From assembly GCA_030704615.1 (NCBI GenBank), contig CM060733.1:49664001-49728000 (forward strand): DNA of 64,000 nt, written 5' to 3'. Of this stretch, positions 19,201 through 30,780 are shown piece after piece. A model generated the notes under the pieces. That model was not told the origin of the DNA, did no database searches, and saw only the letters and a program-made list of their open reading frames with translations. The DNA is from Takakia lepidozioides. Taxonomy: Eukaryota > Streptophyta > Takakiopsida > Takakiales > Takakiaceae. Both the position numbers and the translations under genes were made by a program. Numbering within the stretch: position 1 is the stretch's first letter; each line of letters begins with the position of its first letter.

Positions 19201-22200
19201 AACTATTGTCAGCTTCTTTTGGAATGGCCAGTAGTGTGATCAGACTTAGAAGTGCCCACATCATTTAGAGTTGGGGTAATATGTCTCAAGGTTTGTATGG
19301 TTTGGGAGCAAGATAGTCCTGTGAAACAGACCAAAGTCTTGATGAGAAAGAAAAGAAAGAATGCAAGAGATTTTAATTGTCCAAGGGGGAACCCGAGGAC
19401 CTATGAGGCAGTCGAACAACACTCTGGACTACTGAAGGCCAGATGGTTAGTATAAGGCTGAGTAGTAATGCGGCTTGCTATTAGGCAAGCTGAGCTCAAC
19501 ACAAGTCTGCTCTTATTCTCTTAGCCTGTGAAAGCAAGGGGGTTTCAGTGAGTTAAGACCCACTTCACTTTGGGCACTAGACCTGAGTTCTCCTCAAGAG
19601 TTGGCTCTGGATTTGTGGATAAGTCTGTGTCTATGTGTTCTGAAGTAGAACTAGTGGCTTCACTATCTCTACTCATCTTGTCTGACTGGTCCCTAGACCG
19701 TTTGGGAAGAGGACTGTCTACTGTAGGGTCTGAAAACCGCTAGCTTGGAGACAAAGCCTAATTGACCCTGCAAACAATCAGAACTTGTTCTAGGCTCCCT
19801 TCAACCTTTGATCCCCTTTGTTCTTACTCTATGCTATGGACTGCAAGCCACCTGCAATAGTAAGCAACACTTAATGGACCCTTTAGTATGAAGCTGAACC
19901 TTCAAGGTTCCTCTCCTCTCTGAGCTCAGTCTCTCTTTGCTAAGACCTCTCTAAGACCAGGACACAGGAACATAGAATGAAGACAAGTGAACACTTCATT
20001 ATGTTTCTAAATTGTCACACAAACACATATATCACCGAGAAGGCATCTCTCGGTGGTATGTCAGTATGTCGGTTCAGCCTGTCGGTTCAAGGCCTCAGGC
20101 TGAACTTCAGTGATCTGTCAGTGGACTTCACTTAACTCAGTGATTTGTCCACTTGACTGGGTGATCTGTCACTGAACTCTTGGTTCAATGATGTATTGTT
20201 AGCCTATCAAATAGTCTAAGGACTAAGTCAAAAACCTTCCTTGTTTTACTGCTAACAAAACTCCTAACCAGCCTTGTTAATTGCTAACTAATTCTACTAA
20301 CCACGTCTGAGCTGAATTACTCTATTCAACACTATGGACATTAAGCCAATTATGAAGGCACGATGTGAAGTATAGCATTGACGACTTGATGCCATACAGG
20401 GGGTATCGTACCAAGTCAGGGGTCTTTGTCATTTGGATCAGGCAGACTCTACTTAGCCCCTCTTTCCTTGCATTCAGTGAAACTCAATATTTGCCTCTTG
20501 AATAATTCTTGGAAGTATCTTGAAATAACTATTGAAATCCTCCTAGTTCAGTTTATGTGCGAGATCGTTCCGTATTGTTTCTTACCTCTGCCGGATTCTC
20601 TCCAGAGCGCAGAGCTAAGAAGGGCTCGGGTACAAGAGCACACACTGGAGCTACGGGTAAGCATCTTTCTATTTATCATGTGTTCGCATGTGAGACATCT
20701 TTGTCAAACTTGGTTACATGGGGGCATGGATTTTACCAGAGCCCAGGATAGAATGTATTCATAAGACATTGTTTACGGTAGCCTTGTGGCCCATTCTCAG
20801 GATAGAGTGAGACTCATTACAATACAGTTCCTAAATGCAGCATCATTGATGCCATGTACTTCGGGGGGCATTCTTCCCTTTGTGGGTAGCATCAAGAAGC
20901 TGCCTGAGTTGGGCCCTGCCTGGGAACTTCTCTGACATAGTGCCTGCTGCCCAAGGACATAGAAATTTCTGCCCTCTTTTAGCTACCCACCCATTCTGAA
21001 AGCTGGAGGTATTTGCAGTCAGCACATGAACTACAGATAGGATGGTTTGTAACCTAGCCAGCCCTGCTGTGGAGAGCACTCAGATTGCTCCGGAGTAGCT
21101 GTGGGAGAGTCCCAGTAGCGAAGAGCTAGTGCATCAAGCATCTGCAGGTCGCACACTGGGTGAAACAAGAAGGTATCAGGGAGTCATTGAGCCATAGACC
21201 ATTCAAGAGTTTCTAATAATCTGTCTCAAAGGAAAAGGATGAGCGTTTGCAATGGGTGCTCTCTCTCACTGTTCTACTTGTATGGCATTCAGCTACAGGA
21301 GCTTTTGAGCAAGTTAGGGCGGGAAAAAGCAGGCCCAAATAGCCAAGTTCAGGTACCTTCATGTTTTGCCTTAACTTTAGTTGGTTACCATATAGAAAGT
21401 GCTGGGTAGTGAGGCCAAGAGAAAGACTAGGTTTTCATATGAGACTAACACACCTTGCCTTCTTGCCGTTACTTTGACAGGAAGTAGTGAATGTTGATGG
21501 AAGACTGTGTCTGTTGGTAGCTGCTGACAACCGCAACTCTGTCCCTGGACTTCTTCTCCGGAGGTAGAATTTCTGGCTCCCCACTTACCCCCTTCCCCTG
21601 AGTTCAAGCTATGAAGTTGCAAACTCACTAGCACACGTCTGTTGACAGTTGCTGATAAGAAGTGGACGTGCATTGGCCAAAGCAGTGGTAGTGGAGCAAC
21701 CGCATACATTGAACCATCTGCAGCTGTTCCACTGAATAATAAGCTTGCTGAGGCCCGAGCTGATGTGCTCAGAGCTGAACACAGTGTGCTCTCTAATCTC
21801 ACCGACAAGGTTTGTCTCGGTTGCTTGGACCCATGCTCCTGTAGTGCTTTCTGCCACATAGGTGGCTTGCATACACCGTCCAGGGGGATCACTGCATGTC
21901 TTCACTGGCCCAGGGATGATGACCCTTGGCTACCCTGGTGGAAGGGCAGGGTTGAAGAAGCAAACCTAGGGGAAATCTTGGAGTTATTAAGATTAAGTGA
22001 TAGACTCGACTGAATAGGCTGCTGCTCTAGCTAAACAACTAAAGCAACGACAATTTGCTGTCCTTTTTAAGATGACACGCATTTATGTGTACATCTGTGC
22101 AGCTGAGGCCATGTTTGGACGACATACAGTTTGTCCTCAATGTCATCGTCCGCCTGGATGTGGTATGTTCATCCCAGAACATTTTGCTTGTCCCTATTTT

Positions 22201-25200
22201 ATCTCTTTCCTTTATCTTTGAATTTGGTATCTGTTTGTTACTCTACCCTCATTGTGATCCTCCACCAGGTCAGCATCACAAACAGGAAAGGAACAGGCAG
22301 GCAGGCATTCTTTCTTCCTTTCTTTCTTACCTCACAGGGAAATTTTCTAGAGCCCTTTTCATGCTCCCCTGCTTGCCAGGGGAAGCGACTTTATTTACAC
22401 TGGCTTCAGCCGGAGTCTTTTCTCTCCTCTCTGTTCCATGCTTTAACAAAGTTCGGCATAAAACCTCCCTGAACTTGTTTGTGACATAGGTGAGGACCTT
22501 AAGGATGATCTGAAGGACCCATCTACCCTTGGCACTAAGGGAAAGGGAGGTTGTCAGTGCCTGATGTGTGGGCGGCCTGAAGACAATATTCATTTTCTGA
22601 TACAATGTCTGGGTTGATTTATCAGAGCAATCCTCTTCAGGACCATCAAGCACATAGTCCCTGTACCTATATTTACCAACTTCAAAAATCTCAAGGCTAT
22701 TTGGAAAGCCAGCACTAAATGTTTATATCAAGTCCCACTACTGGAGAAGCTAGTGTTTGTGCCCTCTTGTTCCACCCAAACTGGGTCCATGGCACAAGGC
22801 TATGGCAAGCATTGTCTTATGAGTACATTCTGTTTCATGTTTTCTTTTGTCCCATAAGCTCTTGGAGTTCTACTCACGTTATGAAGTATTATTTTCCTCT
22901 TTCTCTCCTGATATGGTCATTTCTTCGTTCATCCCTGTCCATGGGCCCTCATGGCCCCCTGTGGACATTATGAAGGTACTTTCTATCTTTCTCTCTTTCT
23001 GAAGTAACATTTAAGTACCTCATCATTACATTTCATTTCTTTCTTTCTTTTCTTCCAGTCTTTGGCAGAAACCTTCGGCTTAAGGGACCCAATCTGACTG
23101 GCTACTTGCCTGCATCTTTGTCCAACATTTGGTGTATTTTGATGCTGGGTATACTTTGTCCCATGGGCCCTCTGTAGACATTATTAATTTTCTGGTTTTC
23201 TTTGTTGCTTTCTCTGTGGACGTAATAGAACTTGTCTTTTTCTTCTCTCAAAATTTCTTTGGGGTTTTGCAAGGTGATTGCGCGTGCTAAGTACAGCACC
23301 TGGATAGGAGCAACAAAGCCAACCTTTATCAATGGTGACATGTTGACAAATCCGTCTCAGCAGCGAGCAGAACACAACCAGATGCCGGCGGACTCCCATG
23401 GTATGCGGGGTGCTTCAGATAAAAGGGTGACGCTGCAACTGCGGAGACTTCGACATCCATTGCTTGTACAACAACATCGTGAGGCACTCCGAGAGGCCAA
23501 GGCCAAACTCAAGACAAAAGCCAGGGTATGCTTCATACATGACCAATCTGCAAGTTAATCAGGGATAGCAGAGCGTCTTGCCAGTGCTTTTGGATGTCTA
23601 TTACAGTAGTCGGTCAACATGACCATTCCCCTTAATGGAAAAGTGGACAGAATTTAAGAGACATGGATACCTGAGAGTTATAAATTCTTAATATTCTGTG
23701 TCCCAGATGTTGGGCAGGCTGAAAGCGAGGGCAGGCGTCACAATGGCTGCATTGGGAGATATGGAAGTTGCAGCTACAGAAGCAGAAGCTGAGGTATGCT
23801 ACATGATGCTCTCTACATGGATTTGTATTTAGCTTGCCCTGATCCAATTTTCAGTGATGTCTGGTTACATTGGACTGAATACTTGAATTAACTTGGATTG
23901 TAATCCAGAGCCTTGCCTGTCCACATGTGTGTGAAGACTGTTTACACAAATCCTCACTCAAAAGTCTAGTAAGTTATAAAGTAATGGAGGAATAAGTGCT
24001 ATCTGAGGTTGGCTACAGGTTGCAGAATTGGAGGCACGGTCCCCTGTGCCAATTGATGTACGGATTAGCTGTGAAACAAAGGTGGTAGCAATCACTGGCC
24101 CCAATACGGGAGGAAAAACAGCAGCCATCAAGACTGTGGGATTGGCTGCCCTAATGGCAAAATCTGGTAGTTTTTCCCTCCTCTTCTTCCAGTTGTGTTT
24201 GTTGATTTGCTCCACACCAGAGTGATTGGAGTAGCTCCACTACTGTGGTTTGCCTTATGGTCTCTGAGAGTATTCAAGCAGTCCTAGTTTCCTGGTCAGT
24301 TGGAGGAGATAGCTTCATCAACCACTGTAACATGGGAGGGGTGGGGGTGTAACAGGACTGTATGTTTTGGCTGCGGAGCCAGTGTTGCTGCCATGGTTTG
24401 ATTTGGTGCTGGCAGACATAGGTGATGAGCAGTCTTTGAGTCAATCTCTCTCAACTTTCTCTGGCCACCTGCAGCGTATTAAGGCAAGTTTCTTCACTAG
24501 TTCTTCAAGTGAACTGTCCCTCTTGTTCTGCCCAAACTGGGCACGGGGTCTATGGCCATAAGGCTACGGCAAACAACATCTAATGAGTACATTCTGTAAT
24601 GGAACTGCTGATAAGATGCTATCAACTTCCTGAAACTGTCAGAGTCTTGAGCTGGCTTGTGATTGTGAATCTGTTTCAGTTGACTTAGTACATTGGTAGT
24701 CAGCTCCTTCACAAAGCAGGTGACATTACCAATTGCCATGAGCTTGGTAGCTTAGCTGTAGGACCCAAACAGCTGTCTATGGAAATCTGGCTGGTGTAAG
24801 GACCACAACTGCCTAGTCTAGCAGTCTATTGCATGGACTGCTAATCTTGGATCTCTTTGCTCTGAGTGATCGTGGAGTAAGAAGTTGGCTTTTTCAAAGG
24901 TATGGCCACACCTGTTCCATGTAGCACACACTTCGTCGAGTCTCGCACTCGTTCTAGTCCTAGACAATGTTTTTCATCCTCTTCTGCATTAAATTGAGGA
25001 ACTTCTTCTTTGGTGGTGTGCAGCGCATCAAGGCAGAGTCAACCGCTCTTTCATTGGTACTGTTGGATGAGGTCAGTAAATACATGATGAACCTTTCCAG
25101 CCTAGTTTTTAAGCATCTCTGGCATTGCGTCTCCTGTACATGAACTTCCTGCAGGGCAGTTGGTGTTTCGCCCTTAGTTTCATCATATAGCAGGATAGAA

Positions 25201-27410
25201 CCCCATCTCAAGGTCCTCAATTAATTTGTCAGTATGATTCTTTCGTATTTGTCCAGGTAGGCGCAGGCACTGATCCAACAGAAGGGGCTGCACTGGGGAT
25301 GGCCTTGCTTGAATCCTTCGTGGACAGTGGTGCAGGAGGTTCTTTCTTAACAATGGCCACCACTCATCACGGGGAGCTGAAGACCTTGAAATATAGGTAT
25401 GTTAATAAGGAGGTATCTTTGGTTGGATATGTACAGGCTTAGAGACTTTCCAGAAGCTTGGGAATTTGGATTTCAGCTTTTGAGAGTGCCCTGCTGTTCT
25501 TGTTTTGGCATCACTTTTGAAGTATGATTAACACTCGCAAACCAAATGCCCCTGCAAATTTATTAGCATCTGACAACTGTATTTGGATTGCATGGTATGT
25601 TCGTTGTGCAGTGACTCTAGGTTTGAGAATGCTTCAGTTGAGTTTGATGAGGTCCAGATGCAGCCAACATTTAGGCTTCTTTGGGGTATCCCAGGTGAGT
25701 GTTTCTGTTTAGGGTTATTTGTAAATTCTCTGGGATATCGAAAGATTTGGGAGTGAGGATTTCGTCGAAACAGGATGGTTGTGTACCAGTATGAACAAAT
25801 ATGAGGCCCAAAAATTGGAGGAAACAAAGGCTGGACCTTTCCTGTGCAAATATTGGCAGGGATAGAGTCCCTAAATGATGGTTCCTCACATTGCAACCCT
25901 GGACAATTGCTGCAGAACATACCCCAGAAAAAGTTGCACAGAATTATCCTATGGTTGATGACTATTTTGTTTCAAAACATGCACATACGTTGGTGTTTAG
26001 CAGGAAACATTGATGACTTATTCACGATGTGCAGGAAGATCAAATGCCTTGAACATTGCAGAAAGGTTGGGTTTACCAAGGCAGATTCTTACTACTGCCC
26101 GAAGTCTTCATGGTGTTGCCAGTGCAGAGCTTAATGAGGTGAGATGATGTTCTTATTGTGCCTGTGTCCAAATAGTTTCAATGTTTGTAATCGTCAGTCA
26201 GCCAATGTATAATTTTCAGCTTCTGGAGGTACAAATTGTGGGCATGAGCTGATGTGCAGAATGACTGCACACCTCCTTGCAAACAGATTTTCTTCCAAGT
26301 AGGATCTGCTACAGGAGCTGGTAGACACGTTGTACTGAAAAAACATTTTGGTTAAAAATTAGGACAAGCTGATATTGCTGTCATGTGTTTGCACCCCAAA
26401 ACTTTGGCAAACCCTCTTACGTGCTCTTACACAATCTTGAAGCTTGTGATGATTGTAGGTGATAATGAACTTGGAGGGGGCGAGGCGTGACTATGACCAG
26501 AGCTTAGCAGAGGCAGACACTCTGCTGTTGTGAGCAATGTCACCCTCACTGTTATCTGGCAGTAGTGGACTCAATTTGTGAAATGGAAGGACCTGTGATT
26601 TGGGTTGATGAGCTCCCAGACTAATGTCCCAGTGCTGAAAACAATTATCATCAGTAAACACCATTACCTACCACAAGCATCATGAGAACCTTCATGCTAA
26701 TTGTCACATAGACCTGTACCTGGCTGCTTTACCACGGTGTCAGTACTGGATGGTTGGGAATTCACCCTTTTGTCATTTCATGGATGACAGAGAGGCGAAG
26801 AGGCTCCATACTGAGCTGGCAGGAGCAGTTGCAAGGCTGCAAGAGCATTCCAGTTTGCTACTGTTGGAGAAAGGTGACCACGTGGCTGCAGCTGCTGCTG
26901 CTGCTCGGTCAGAACTCAATGCAGTTGCTCGCAACCTGCGGGGGAGCACCTCCCGTCCAAGTCTTAAAAGTCCTTCCAGAGAAGCTAGTGGGGCTGGGGC
27001 AACCACCTGCCCGCCTGATGATGGCCATGGGACTGAGTTATTACGTGCTGGTGATAGGACACGTGACACTAGGACAGGTGAGGAGAACTGTTGGTATCAC
27101 TCGCCTTGCTGGGCTTCTTTGAGCTTTCACACCCATCCTACAGTTGCCTCTGGTGACAAGTCTTTGAAACAACTTGGTTGCCCAGATCTGCACTTTGATT
27201 TTATTTCATTTAATTGGTGCCAGTTGATTTGTTGCAGATGTCAAAGTTGTGCCAAGCGTTGGTGAGACTGTGTTTGTGCGTAAGTTGGGCCGGCATGTCA
27301 AAGTGATCCGAGTGCAGAGTTCTCGTAATGAGATCACTGTACAGTCAGGATCACTGCAGGTTAAAGTGAAACTGGAAGAAGTTGAGTGGCCTGGGCTTGT
27401 CGAGGTGTAG
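16226..27410 (+). CDS. MUTS2: MutS2 family ATPase, probably plastid-targeted
   Basis: MutS2 proteins bind branched or recombining DNA, or in bacteria rescue collided ribosomes; the plant role is poorly defined. Twenty exons join in phase: 16226-16621, 17506-17625 (end could be 17622), 17965-18132, 18686-18769, 20606-20656, 21293-21352, 21481-21563, 21632-21809, 22103-22162, 23274-23525, 23707-23793, 24019-24166, 24356-24483, 25024-25071, 25257-25396, 25612-25694, 26035-26138, 26459-26529, 26791-27077 and 27238-27410, giving 906 aa. Walker A GPNTGGKT falls near residue 540, [18 protein letters not shown] follows, Walker B SLVLLDE is near 616-621, then [12 protein letters not shown] and [10 protein letters not shown] central [20 protein letters not shown] matches the MutS2 core. 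A coiled-coil arm precedes the C-terminal beta-rich segment. No C-terminal Smr nuclease domain is present. The N-terminus is plastid-transit-like. The intron after 24483 uses a GC donor. Confidence 0.93.
18487..18592 (+). mobile_element. SINE-like repeat, copy A
   Basis: In the MutS2 intron. The stretch AAGGTGTCCACC, then GGAAGGCA, then GGTGAAGAGACACCATCATT and a T-rich tail matches the body of the tRNA-derived SINE at 61515-61700. Its tRNA-like head is not clear, although GGGTCAACCGG at 18401-18411 resembles a B box. Confidence 0.6.
18985..19072 (+). repeat. Dispersed tail repeat, copy c, with (ATTTC)n
   Basis: The clearest copy of the second dispersed tail: a C/T-rich lead, GTCCCATAAGCTCTATGAG, CTTTCCGCGGACGTTATAAA, then GCACCGTTTC and repeated ATTTC. 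It lies in the MutS2 intron. No protein is encoded. Confidence 0.6.
20034..20186 (+). repeat. Hairpin-rich stretch in a MutS2 intron
   Basis: Two perfect inverted repeats lie close together: CACCGAGA/TCTCGGTG (20034-20041 with 20049-20056) and GTTCAGCCTG/CAGGCTGAAC (20073-20082 with 20097-20106). Further short repeats built on GTGATCTGTCA follow. No known element was recognised. Confidence 0.6.
20751..20790 (-). mobile_element. Terminal scrap of the LINE, copy 5
   Basis: About 40 bp of the LINE 3' terminus on the minus strand (ACAATGTCTTATGAATACATTC) inside the MutS2 intron before exon 21293. Too short to show target duplications. Confidence 0.65.
22365..22436 (+). mobile_element. SINE-like 3' fragment, copy B
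   Basis: GAAGCGACTTTATTTACACT, then GGCTTCAGCCGGAGTCTTTT, parallels the end of the SINE-like body at 18540-18592. It directly precedes LINE copy 6 in a MutS2 intron. Confidence 0.45.
22455..22822 (+). mobile_element. LINE 3' fragment, copy 6
   Basis: A plus-strand match to the end of the LINE ORF (KTSLNLF, then a zinc knuckle CQCLMCG...H...C) and its 3' region to TATGAGTACATTCT, with internal deletions and stops. Imperfect direct repeats TCTGTTCCATGCTTT before and TCTGTTTCATGTTTT after look like diverged target duplications. Lies in the MutS2 intron after exon 22103-22162. Confidence 0.85.
22838..23240 (+). repeat. Run of dispersed tail repeats, copies d to f
   Basis: Three degenerate copies of the second tail repeat follow each other (about 22838-22905, 22935-22985 and 23150-23235), each with GTCCCAT(A/G)(A/G)GC then (G/C)ACGTTAT or ACATTAT and a C/T-rich run. 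They fill the MutS2 intron before the exon at 23274. Confidence 0.5.
24515..24597 (+). mobile_element. Short LINE 3' fragment, copy 7
   Basis: Plus-strand match to the LINE terminus, from TGTCCCTCTTGTTCTGCCCA through GGGGTCTATGGCCATAAGGC to TGAGTACATTCT. It lies in the MutS2 intron that has the GC donor, 31 bp after that donor. Confidence 0.8.
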
Positions 27411-28860
27411 TACTTGTCCTCACACTTTAGAAATTAAAAGATTGAATTGATGATGGGAGTGGTAATGTGGGTGTTTTCTTTAATCTGAGGGTAACAGTCT
27501 TGACCAAAATGCATCGTTGTCTCTTTTGAGGTAATGCCATATTTGATCGATGTGCGCTTGTTGTCTCTGTCCTAGATAGGAAATGTCGTCCAGGTGTTCA
27601 CGAGTTCTTGTGTCTTCAGCTCAAATCATTGGTAGCTTCAAGCCCTTCAGCACCTTAGAAACCTCATCAACATCTGACACTCTGGAATGCTTCCCAAACT
27701 AACTTGTGAAATCTTCAAAGAGCACATGATGTACTGAAACTAGCTGTAGGGGATGTGTTGGACAAATATGCTACTTGACAGGAGTTATCCCTCATGCTCG
27801 TTGGTCGTTGGCTACACCAGATTCTCTTCCTCAGATGGGCATTGTTATTAAAAGATGCTGGACCATGCGGTTGTGTAGAATCCAGCGAGACGCCACCATT
27901 CACTTTGTTGCATGCCACTCTACTCCTGTACAAAAAGAAAGAAGAGTATTCCTCTCAGAGGAAGCGTAAACTAAATTGTCACTTCATCACAAAGCTGCAA
28001 TTTGTTGGTCATGGGCTGCTGAGCTATTTGACTTTCACCAATTTGCAGCCTTCTTGGCTGTGTCATCGTCACCGAGCAGGAGATGGACGGCAAGGTGAGG
28101 TACATAGCTAGCTACCTGACATGTTTGTGGGACTACAATCTCCTTTTCGAAGCTCCTGGTAGCGCTGGCCGGCAGCATCGCAGAACGTGGGCGGCGTATA
28201 ATGCTGCCTAGCTTCCCACTTGTAGATAGGGCATGTGAGGAGGCAACGAACTCCTGTTACTTCTTCGCAGGCAGGCACGTATTCTATTCACTCGGCAAGC
28301 AGATCTCTGTGTCCTAGAATCTAAGTCAGGTGGTTAGCGTCCAGTCTGAGCTCTTGACCAGTCTTTGCGAGTGGGCCCACCACACCGCAGACAAAATGTG
28401 TGACGTTCCAAGTGATGCAACACTGCAGGACAGCGAGACTCTTGTCTCTGCCAGAAGGAACGGTTGCAGAAGAAAGAGAAGAAAACTCGTCAGAACAAGG
28501 CGGTCTATGGAAGAAAGGCCAGACAGTTGGGTTAAAAGCGTTTATTCTGTGTTTGCCTACCCTTCTCTCTCCCCCAGTCATCCCCGCCCTCACCCCTTTC
28601 CCCTCTCTTCTCTCTCCCTAACGAATTAGTGGGCCAAGGTGAGGAAAAGGTCGGGTTTGTCTTATCGTGTGTGTGTCTATCTAGCTACAAAACTTTCGAA
28701 GTCTGTGCATTGGTCCCCTCAATGCCGCAGGGTCGTGGGCCGGATGGGCTGAGGCCTGTCCTTGCAATGTAGACTATGCATGTGTGTGTTCGTCGGGCAT
28801 AGCCAAGATGTAGGTGGAGGGATGGGAGGATGCTTACTCAGGGAGCACCGGGTTCCATCG
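27411..28860. other. Intergenic region between MutS2 and the receptor kinase
   Basis: No exon or known repeat was recognised. The receptor kinase frame is open from 28762, so translation could begin there, but the Met at 28861 gives a better signal peptide. The C/T-rich stretch near 28556-28620 may be promoter or 5' UTR. Confidence 0.5.
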
Positions 28861-30780
28861 ATGTATTGGATTAGGACTAGCCGTTTGCATGGATTAAACT
28901 GGGTTTGGTTGTATCGATTCTCTCTAGTTTTTGTGGAGATCATGGTGCTGTGGCCAGCGGGGTGTAAAGCAGGAAGGATGAGTGAAGCTGCGAGTACAAG
29001 CAGCCAGGGGACATGCCCCCTCGATTTTTCAGTGTTGCAGAAGTTCCCTTACGTAGCGCAGGAGGCCAAGTCGCCTGACCAGCAGGTCCAATGTCTAGCG
29101 CTTAACGACGGGCTAGAGATGGTGCAAGCAGAGTATCTGCGACAAACCGGATTTTTTTTGGTCCCCAACAACACAGCCTCCGATTGTGTGCAGGCTTATG
29201 AGAGCGAGTTGCAATCCCAGGGGGTGACTGTCAATCTTACCAGCTTGTGTAATTACTATCCATACTCCTTGGCCCGAGGTCACGACAATTGTCAGGGCAT
29301 TCAGTCGGACACAGATCTCGTTCGATTGCTTCCAGCTTCACTTGTGGCGAATGTCAACAGCACATGTAATGGAGTTCTTGCATCCGGGAACAATCAGGAC
29401 GTTCTTTGCAGTGCCTGCCTCAAACAAGTGTTGACGATGTCTGCGAAATTGCAGACAGTAGGGAATGGAAGCACTGTGGGTTGCCACAATTACTCGAGTA
29501 TCTATGCAGGAGGTGTTGCCAATCGAGCTGGACCGGTGGATCCCAACACTGCGACATGCTTATTCTTTATAAGGTCGGAGGCGAAAAGCCGCCGTAGCCT
29601 GACCATTTTATACATTGCAGTAGGAGCTGGAATCATCCTGTTGCTGAGCTCGGGGGTGGCACTGTTTGTGTATCTGCGTTTCAGGCAACGCAAGATTGCG
29701 GAGCGAAAGGCCTTTATCAAACGTAACACTGATATGCTTGAAGGATCCATGCGACCCGATGGAGGCCTGGTGTGGTTTACGATGGAGGAGATCAAGGCAG
29801 CTACTCACAATTTTGCAAGGGAGGCAATAATCGGTTCAGGTGGTTTCGGCAATGTGTACAAGGGTGTTTTACCAGATGGGTCGGAAATTGCAGTCAAGAG
29901 GTTCAAGAATTGCTCACCTGCAGGAGATGCCGAATTTGTCCATGAGGTGCAGATGATATCCAGTGTTCGGCACCGCCATCTCGTGGGCCTTAAAGGATGC
30001 TGTGTGGACAGCGGGGGAGTGACAGAAGGTCACCAGCGCATTATAGTATACGAGTTCGTGCGCAATGGTAGTCTCTATGACTTCCTCTTCAATCCTAAGA
30101 AACCCAGTCTGGACTGGCCGACGCGCCAGAAGATTGCTACTGGCATGGCAAAGGGCATCCATTATTTGCACCATGGAGCGGAGCCCGCCATCATACACAG
30201 AGATATCAAAGCCAGCAACATCCTGCTTGATGCGGACTTCAATGCACAGGTAGCAGACTTCGGACTCGCAAAGTTCACTCCAGAAGGTATGACCCACATG
30301 ACTACTCAGGTGGCTGGCACATTCGGCTACGTTGCACCTGAGTATGCTCTCTATGGGCAGCTCACTGAGCGGAGTGATGTCTACAGCTTTGGAGTCGTTT
30401 TGTTAGAACTTATCAGTGGGCGCAAGGCCTTGACCTCACCCTCCAGTTTTACACTCATCACAGATTGGGCTTGGGCCTTGGTGAAGAGTGGAAACTGGTC
30501 TGATGTAGTAGATGAGAGGATGGAGCAGAAAGGCCCTGCAGAAGACATGGAAAGATTTGTGTTGGTGGCTCTTCTGTGTGCGCATCCTCAGGTTGCTTGT
30601 AGGCCAACCATTTACCAAGCCCTCAGCATTTTGGAGAATGACCAGCAGCTGCCACCCATTCCTGATCGTGGTATCCCATTGACATCTGACAGAGGTGAGA
30701 TCGAGAGTGTTGTAGGTAAACTGTCCAGCGATGGGGGCTTCCAGTCCTTCACTTCTTCTGAGAGTAGTTTAGCACGATAA
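28861..30780 (+). CDS. SPARK-domain receptor-like kinase (RKF3/At1g11050-like)
   Basis: A single-exon membrane receptor kinase of 639 aa. The N-terminus has a hydrophobic signal segment (WVWLYRFSLVFVEIMVLWPA), followed by a Cys-rich extracellular domain with CPLDFS...C...C...CLALND, C...LCNYYPYSL, TCN and CSACLKQ, the pattern of SPARK domains. A transmembrane span (about residues 245-268, ILYIAVGAGIILLLSSGVAL) precedes a Ser/Thr kinase with GSGGFGNVYKG (about 325), the ATP-site Lys in IAVKRF, HRDIKASN (about 446), DFGLAKF (about 466) and VAGTFGYVAPEYA, so all catalytic residues are present. Start chosen at 28861 for the signal peptide; 28762 is an alternative in-frame start. Function is unknown; relatives in angiosperms include RKF3, and a SPARK kinase is known in arbuscular mycorrhiza. 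Lack of introns matches that subfamily. Confidence 0.92.
   Translation: MYWIRTSRLHGLNWVWLYRFSLVFVEIMVLWPAGCKAGRMSEAASTSSQGTCPLDFSVLQKFPYVAQEAKSPDQQVQCLALNDGLEMVQAEYLRQTGFFLVPNNTASDCVQAYESELQSQGVTVNLTSLCNYYPYSLARGHDNCQGIQSDTDLVRLLPASLVANVNSTCNGVLASGNNQDVLCSACLKQVLTMSAKLQTVGNGSTVGCHNYSSIYAGGVANRAGPVDPNTATCLFFIRSEAKSRRSLTILYIAVGAGIILLLSSGVALFVYLRFRQRKIAERKAFIKRNTDMLEGSMRPDGGLVWFTMEEIKAATHNFAREAIIGSGGFGNVYKGVLPDGSEIAVKRFKNCSPAGDAEFVHEVQMISSVRHRHLVGLKGCCVDSGGVTEGHQRIIVYEFVRNGSLYDFLFNPKKPSLDWPTRQKIATGMAKGIHYLHHGAEPAIIHRDIKASNILLDADFNAQVADFGLAKFTPEGMTHMTTQVAGTFGYVAPEYALYGQLTERSDVYSFGVVLLELISGRKALTSPSSFTLITDWAWALVKSGNWSDVVDERMEQKGPAEDMERFVLVALLCAHPQVACRPTIYQALSILENDQQLPPIPDRGIPLTSDRGEIESVVGKLSSDGGFQSFTSSESSLAR

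Noticed and set aside
19252-19455. Small open frame in the MutS2 intron, possibly a transposon remnant
   Set aside because: No domain or repeat relation could be recognised.
28762-28860. Upstream extension of the receptor kinase reading frame
   Set aside because: Open by frame, but the added residues are Cys/Gly-rich and would bury the signal peptide; the Met at 28861 is preferred.
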